Origin: a virus
Strand: one strand, 5' to 3'
Virus record (IMG/VR): IMGVR_UViG_3300032046_000233
Span: 1-23,038 of that record
Length of the DNA: 23,038 nt
Shown: positions 20,101 to 23,038 of the stretch, in pieces
How positions within the stretch are numbered: the stretch's first letter is position 1
Layout of the letters: every line of letters begins with the position of its first letter
Position numbers and translations under genes: made by a program
The notes under the pieces: model-generated
Told to the model about the DNA's origin: nothing
What the model saw: only the letters and a program-made list of their open reading frames with translations
Database searches by the model: none

Positions 20101-21577
20101 CGTGACAAACCACTACCTTTTGCAAGCCAAGCAACTCGTCGGGGGTGCAAACCTTATTCTCTCGCGTGAGGACGGGGTGTCGATAGCGACCTACGGCCGG
20201 CGGACGAAGATCGTCCAGGCAACAGGGCTACAGAACATCTCTGATCTCTACCGATACGGCGACATGCTTCTCGACGAATCGGCAGAATACAAGGATCACG
20301 TTGACGTTGAAGTGACCGGGGACGTGTACTACCTATTCCCCCGCGGCAAGTGCAACGTGGCGAAGCTCGACAAGACGTCGCTTCCGCTAGACATCCAGTC
20401 TGTCAGATACACGTTCGAGGGTAACGGCAAAATGACACTTGGCTTGGGAGACGCGCCCGTCTCGACGCTCTCCGACGAGGTGAAGCGCATTTCTCGGAAC
20501 ATCTCCGTCGGCAAACAGACGGCCATGTCGAACACGAAGATTGAGCACACGAAAAGCGACGAATGGACCCAGACCGTCCGCCTTGACGCAGGCAAGCAGG
20601 GGAACCTCACCGTTTACTACGACATCTTCCCCGACGAAACCGGACTCGATCAAGCGCGCTCCCACGGGTACACCTTCGACTCCAGACGCGGATTTATGCG
20701 AGCGGGGCCTGAACTCGCCCCAAACTCCTGCTCGATTCAATCCCAAGCTATTCCCATCGGTGTTCAGGTGGACACGATCCGCGTCTACACGAATACGAAC
20801 CTTAACGGCATGATCGACTTCAACACCGGGGACGATATCCGCGATTACTTCACACAGCCGGACTCGGGACTGTGGGCAATCTCCGACCTGGGGAGCTACC
20901 TATACGATACCCGTGATCCGGCCGGATCGTTCCTTACGTTCGATGGGGATAAGTACATCTACCCGACGATCTACTTTGTGAGACTGACAGGCTTCACCCA
21001 ACTTCCCACGCCCACTGGCGAGGTCGCGTGGATCATTTGGAACTACCATGCCGACGACGGCATCGACCCGGAGTCGTATCACTACATCAAAATCTACGCA
21101 ACGGCCACGACGGGTCAATTCGAGATGAAGACGTACGACGGATCGACACACACGCTCGTTAACGGTCCCATCGCGTCGAACGATATCGGAAGAATTGATC
21201 TCGAGGTTCGGCACTCGGGGACGGGGAACACCACCGCCGCCCTATACCGCCGGTCAACCGGGGCTTTGCGAGGTACGCTCACGGGATCGCTCACGTCCTA
21301 TGCCTTCCGCCCACCGAAGCTCTTCAACTTCGGGAACCCCTACGGACAGCAACCGTGGATTGTGGATTCGATTGGTCTCACGCGCTTGACGAAGTGCGAC
21401 GTATACGCCTCGCGTGACGGCGGAACGACGTGGACGCTTGCAACTATCGCAGATGGGGAGACCGTCGTGGACGTTGACGTATCGACGCAACCGGCGGGTT
21501 CAACGATATGCTTGAAAGCGGTTATGCAGTACCCGTCGCGGCTAAACGGATGGGGCTGGTCCGCGAAAACGAGCTAG
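17195..21577 (+). CDS. Mosaic tail-tip protein: beta-sandwich, repeats, beta-helix, hub domain, ConA-like end
   Basis: This 1460-residue protein is an assembly of modules. Residues 1-165: beta-sandwich paralogous to the preceding gene. Residues 168-247: five 16-aa repeats (GRVTAGQADLTHSLKT type). Residues 260-705: right-handed parallel beta-helix, from FYYIKSGGNNASAG with Asn-rich turns (NCVVFNNI, IEIVNNTLV-like) to a GLHRPQGAGFDTGAFEY end typical of secreted bacterial beta-helix proteins. Residues 713-726: one more repeat. Residues 730-1100: baseplate hub (gp27/Tal-like), with LEDYRIDFMSW, PGDVVDVWLHSW and DTITIEARGIWDEIL. Residues 1210-1395: ConA/LamG-like domain. The hub should close the tube; the beta-helix probably binds or degrades surface glycan. 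In known Tal proteins the hub is N-terminal, so this order is odd. Confidence 0.8.
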   Translation: MSVTAYKGPTADGQIIDAWNNPQYAYTIDVLYWAICSTWDPPTNAEDFYHFDFTSSDIPAGSAINGFEIEITGHNGTTACTTNMHCKMVKDSTHTYGDEYAYLSVFDSDETITVGSSTELFDTTWTQAEVVADTFGVKVWPVRITTSSWHACHINAVRIRVYYTKPTATVTAAQADLTYTIPTGRVTAGQADLTHSLKTGRVTAGQADLTYSQKTSRVTAAQADLTHSLKTGRVTASQADLTYTETGEPEPSPPIKPSGTFYYIKSGGNNASAGTSWATAWADTDKLHTLYPLPCPITSTDCIVIRSATYMPTLTVMIWKSQVTIVSEKQAVAYLWIDQDAEYINAVPVIDGTNILDNTGGRNPYSQDILALDVPGNRGGGVENDCHSFTLDGINLINGKRNGFWTSCVTGGTRAYNAFHEIRNSTISYCAATGVYGRQANDFYLHDVELHHNGDGVEAHLVHAVYLNDSDNVLIEDAIVRDTLNAGAIHLNGDKVSGVQGFMRNAIVRRSKFWNNKGVDIDLYNAIGGRVENNVIHTPLATTTHINSLIYVGVDALGVPFPQPSNGVEIVNNTLVCAATQNDAIRLGSSPGEAKNCVVFNNIAVTADGIAATSIISDSTDNHTIVPNSVVAYTTGNLTAWFVDPLNATLASRNYHLKVGGPFFNAGANSVYNSETGTVFAPLEDYDGLHRPQGAGFDTGAFEYPVAGPTVYGRVTAVNAVATYTELPWERASFAPLQTFQLEDYRIDFMSWAGARKDSVQRASGYNPLTFLDFKLNANGGCGDATIKLLRERVPGPPRAAQFGYLMEPGDVVDVWLHSWYFGDALLQWYQGVITKVEDPEGFGDTITIEARGIWDEILEKRLVTKYYEGKAINVMVADILADVAAESRISTSTAGIVVTSPYTIDDVELELTSVAAAIESLAAVQGNIQYGIDPSGVFYFKTLDATTKLTAQVGVNVSDYKKHGESNDVTNHYLLQAKQLVGGANLILSREDGVSIATYGRRTKIVQATGLQNISDLYRYGDMLLDESAEYKDHVDVEVTGDVYYLFPRGKCNVAKLDKTSLPLDIQSVRYTFEGNGKMTLGLGDAPVSTLSDEVKRISRNISVGKQTAMSNTKIEHTKSDEWTQTVRLDAGKQGNLTVYYDIFPDETGLDQARSHGYTFDSRRGFMRAGPELAPNSCSIQSQAIPIGVQVDTIRVYTNTNLNGMIDFNTGDDIRDYFTQPDSGLWAISDLGSYLYDTRDPAGSFLTFDGDKYIYPTIYFVRLTGFTQLPTPTGEVAWIIWNYHADDGIDPESYHYIKIYATATTGQFEMKTYDGSTHTLVNGPIASNDIGRIDLEVRHSGTGNTTAALYRRSTGALRGTLTGSLTSYAFRPPKLFNFGNPYGQQPWIVDSIGLTRLTKCDVYASRDGGTTWTLATIADGETVVDVDVSTQPAGSTICLKAVMQYPSRLNGWGWSAKTS
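17696..17935 (+). repeat. Five near-identical 48-bp units (16-aa repeats)
   Basis: In-frame units start at 17696, 17744, 17792, 17840 and 17888. They encode ATVTAAQADLTYTIPT, GRVTAGQADLTHSLKT, GRVTAGQADLTYSQKT, SRVTAAQADLTHSLKT and GRVTASQADLTYTET-. The DNA is very similar between units (GCAGGGCAAGCTGATCTCAC occurs twice), so this array expanded or was homogenised more recently than the one at 6211. Confidence 0.9.
19331..19372 (+). repeat. Single copy of the 16-aa repeat between beta-helix and hub
   Basis: GRVTAVNAVATYTE is encoded directly after the beta-helix end and before the hub domain. With the array at 17696-17935 it brackets the beta-helix. It is closest to a unit in the gene at 9877 (GRVTAVKAVAT). 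Confidence 0.75.
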
Positions 21578-21587
21578 AGAGGACAGT

Positions 21588-21962
21588 ATGGCAGACGAAA
21601 AACAGATTGGGCCAAAATGGACGGTGAACGGGAACACCGCGACGGTACTCAATCTTCTCAAAATCATCGGGATCATCGGGGCGGTAATCTACGCACTTGC
21701 TCAATTTATCATTGTGAGCCAGCAGACCCGCGCGCAGTTGGGCGAACTCAAGGCCCAACAAACAATCATCGTTGTACAATTAACTACTTTGTCGGCACAG
21801 ATGAACAATCATCTTGGCTGGACGGATGCGCGGGATCGCGAGCTTGATGCTGTTATCGACGAAGATCAGCGGCGACTTGATCGGCTCGAATCTATAACAC
21901 TTGGAGACGCTCTCGATAGAAAACTCAATAACCGCTTGGCTCCGAAATCTCAGACGAGGTGA
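21588..21962 (+). CDS. Membrane-anchored coiled-coil protein, possible holin or lysis accessory
   Basis: This 124-residue protein has a polar N-terminus, one hydrophobic segment (about 19-43, VLNLLKIIGIIGAVIYALAQF), then a long Gln/Leu/Arg-rich helix likely to be coiled coil (about 45-115). GAGAGGACAG precedes ATG 21588. A single transmembrane helix followed by a charged helix, in the first gene after the tail tip, is a layout seen in small phage lysis proteins (holin or accessory) and also in haemolysin XhlA-like proteins. No endolysin lies in the window, so a lysis role cannot be confirmed from neighbours. A membrane location is well supported; function is not. Confidence 0.6.
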   Translation: MADEKQIGPKWTVNGNTATVLNLLKIIGIIGAVIYALAQFIIVSQQTRAQLGELKAQQTIIVVQLTTLSAQMNNHLGWTDARDRELDAVIDEDQRRLDRLESITLGDALDRKLNNRLAPKSQTR

Positions 21963-21971
21963 CAAGGACCG

Positions 21972-22187
21972 ATGCGCCAGCTTTGCAAGAACTGTCTCTT
22001 TTGGGTGCCCGCGGTCTCACCCGACAAACGATACGGAGAGTGTAGAGTTTCTCAACCGTATTCGAGTAGAACGATCACTTTGGACAATCAGCAAGCACTC
22101 GACGGCGCCTGGCCGATTGTCCGGGCAGTGGACTGGTGTGGGGGGGGATTCCAGGGGAAACCGAGAGGGAAGGGAGTGCGTCGATGA
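21972..22187 (+). CDS. Four-Cys phage microprotein
   Basis: This 71-residue protein has Cys at 5, 8, 24 and 56: CKNCLFW, GECR and DWCGGGF. The pattern CxxCxxW...GxCR...WPxxxxxDWCG is one seen in small phage and bacterial proteins of unknown function; four Cys suggest zinc or an Fe-S centre. The C-terminus is basic (GKPRGKGVRR). ATG 21972 follows ACAAGGACCG, and the stop overlaps the next start in ATGA, so it is coupled to the HExxH gene. It may bind nucleic acid. The metal type cannot be told from sequence. Confidence 0.65.
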   Translation: MRQLCKNCLFWVPAVSPDKRYGECRVSQPYSSRTITLDNQQALDGAWPIVRAVDWCGGGFQGKPRGKGVRR

Positions 22188-22555
22188 AGATAGGCGACAA
22201 ACTGATAACCCCGGTGGCATCGAAGCAAGCCTATTGGCGCGGCAGAACATGGACGATTGCCGTTCTAAAAAAGCGAGAGTTCAACAGTGTGGTTGGGCCG
22301 GAGTACAACGCAGATGCCCTCATAGATTCAGACGGAGCCGTCATCGTTTACCCGAGGACAATTAGCAATGATCTTGCCCTTGTAGCCATTCTGCACGAAG
22401 CGTTTCACGAGATGTTTCCCGAGTGGAAGTCGGAGCCCTGCGATGAATCTAAGTCCGAGCTGGGAGTTGGGGAAAGAGACATGAAGGCGTTCCTAGAGGC
22501 GTTTGGCGTAGACCTTATGCCATTACTCCCCGAACGAAAGAAGCGTCCGAGATGA
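22184..22555 (+). CDS. Small HExxH putative metalloprotease
   Basis: This 123-residue protein starts at ATG 22184 (MKIGDK) behind GGGAAGGGAG; this is preferred over upstream in-frame starts because of that site and the ATGA coupling. The core is ALVAILHEAFHEMFPEW, an HExxH zinc motif (His71, Glu72, His75) in a helix, preceded by a strand VIVYPRTI. The C-terminal helix contains acidic residues that could give the third ligand. This resembles short phage metallopeptidases of ImmA/IrrE- or SprT-like layout. Targets might be host or repressor proteins, but none can be named. Activity is inferred from the motif alone. Confidence 0.7.
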   Translation: MKIGDKLITPVASKQAYWRGRTWTIAVLKKREFNSVVGPEYNADALIDSDGAVIVYPRTISNDLALVAILHEAFHEMFPEWKSEPCDESKSELGVGERDMKAFLEAFGVDLMPLLPERKKRPR

Positions 22556-22680
22556 CTCAACGACGGGGGATAATGGTATTTCTCGCATGTCATATTGTAG
22601 ATGCGCGCCAACAAGACAAGGAAATACTCGAAGTGGTAGAGGGGCCAATATGCAGGCCGCATCGTAAGCGAACACGATAG
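22552..22680 (+). CDS. Possible 42-aa basic microprotein
   Basis: ATG 22552 overlaps the preceding stop (ATGA) and opens a 42-codon frame ending at TAG 22678. The product starts MTQRRGIMVFLACHIVD and ends PHRKRTR, with two Cys and a basic tail. No strong ribosome site is visible other than coupling, and the length is too short for codon evidence. It fills a 151-base interval that otherwise shows no feature. It may be a gene or chance. Confidence 0.4.
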   Translation: MTQRRGIMVFLACHIVDARQQDKEILEVVEGPICRPHRKRTR

Positions 22681-22706
22681 GGGAGACGAACAGGGGAGGC
22701 GGGGAA

Positions 22707-23038
22707 GTGTTCATCACACAAAAGAAATTTGACGCGAATCGCGGAAAAAAGGAACTGACGCTGACGCTAATGTCAGACCTCCACTTCGGCGCGCCGAACG
22801 TGGACTATGAGCGCATGCGCGAGGACTTGGAGGGCGCGAAACAACACGGCGACCGCATCCTTTTGGACGGCGACGTGTTCGATATGATTCTCCCCGGCGA
22901 CATGAAACGCTACATCCCTGAGGCGCTTGACCCGCGCTTGCAGGGGCGCTCCGAGATCATCAACCGCGTGATCGACTTCGGATTCGAGTTTCTCAGACCC
23001 TATGCCCCGCTCATCGATCTTATGGCGACGGGGAATCA
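22707..23038 (+). CDS. Calcineurin-like metallophosphoesterase, 3'-truncated
   Basis: The frame runs from GTG 22707 (behind GGGGAGG) to the window end, giving 110 residues. It has the first three metal motifs of the family: SDLHFG (Asp24, His26), LLDGDVFD (Asp56) and TGN at the very end, where the usual GNH/GNHD motif would continue. Enzymes of this type cleave phosphomonoesters or diesters, including nuclease-type substrates such as SbcD/Mre11. In phages such a gene often acts in DNA metabolism, so it may mark the start of a different module after the structural genes. The motif YERMREDLEGAKQHGDRIL between motifs I and II fits the family's helix. Substrate cannot be told. Confidence 0.85.
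   Translation, partial: MFITQKKFDANRGKKELTLTLMSDLHFGAPNVDYERMREDLEGAKQHGDRILLDGDVFDMILPGDMKRYIPEALDPRLQGRSEIINRVIDFGFEFLRPYAPLIDLMATGN

Noticed and set aside
17195-21577. Diversity-generating retroelement target in the tip protein
   Set aside because: No template repeat, no reverse transcriptase in the window and no recognisable C-type lectin end were seen; the gene end looks like an ordinary beta domain.

Overview
The window is part of a tailed-phage genome (Caudoviricetes, siphovirus-type) or of a prophage's structural region. Every supported gene lies on the + strand. Genes are packed with stop/start overlaps (ATGA, TAATG, TAGTG) or gaps of a few tens of bases, usually behind a strong GGAGGTGAG-like ribosome binding site. 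No stretch of more than 300 bases lacks a gene; the longest doubtful interval is 22556-22706, which may hold one 42-codon gene. Base composition is moderately GC-rich. A bacterial host with a canonical anti-SD is implied, but nothing identifies its taxon. No integrase, repressor, terminase or portal is seen, so lysogeny cannot be judged.

Head region (1-7498): the 3' end of an SPP1 gp7/Mu gpF-type minor head protein, whose stop codon lies inside an overlapping tRNA gene (Thr, TGT); a prohead protease fused in frame to a scaffold, with a strong internal ribosome site for separate scaffold; three tandem paralogous small decoration-like proteins; the major capsid protein; an 84-aa protein; two paralogous proteins with N-terminal signal peptides; a modular beta-rich protein carrying 16-residue repeats; and a small beta-rich protein.

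Head-tail and tail region (7499-16418): a gp6/Mu gp36-like connector, a zinc-ribbon microprotein, a Mu gpG-like virion morphogenesis protein, a probable tail terminator, several small beta-rich or repeat proteins, the tail tube protein, an unknown protein, the tail chaperone pair joined by a predicted -1 frameshift at T_TTT_TTC, a 907-aa tape measure (about 136 nm of tail at 0.15 nm per residue) and a Dit-like distal tail protein.

Tail tip and 3' module (16422-23038): a lectin-like protein with a C-terminal zinc ribbon; a 1460-aa mosaic tip protein (N-terminal beta-sandwich, five repeats, parallel beta-helix, one more repeat, baseplate-hub domain, ConA-like C-terminus); a membrane-anchored coiled-coil protein; a four-Cys microprotein; a small HExxH putative metalloprotease; a possible 42-aa gene; and the start of a calcineurin-like phosphoesterase.

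The most distinctive signals are the 16-aa repeat of the type GR(V/I)TAxQAxLTYxxxT, found at four places in three structural genes and bracketing the inserted beta-helix of the tip protein; the pair of exported-looking proteins inside the head module; and the general habit of duplicating small surface-type proteins in tandem.
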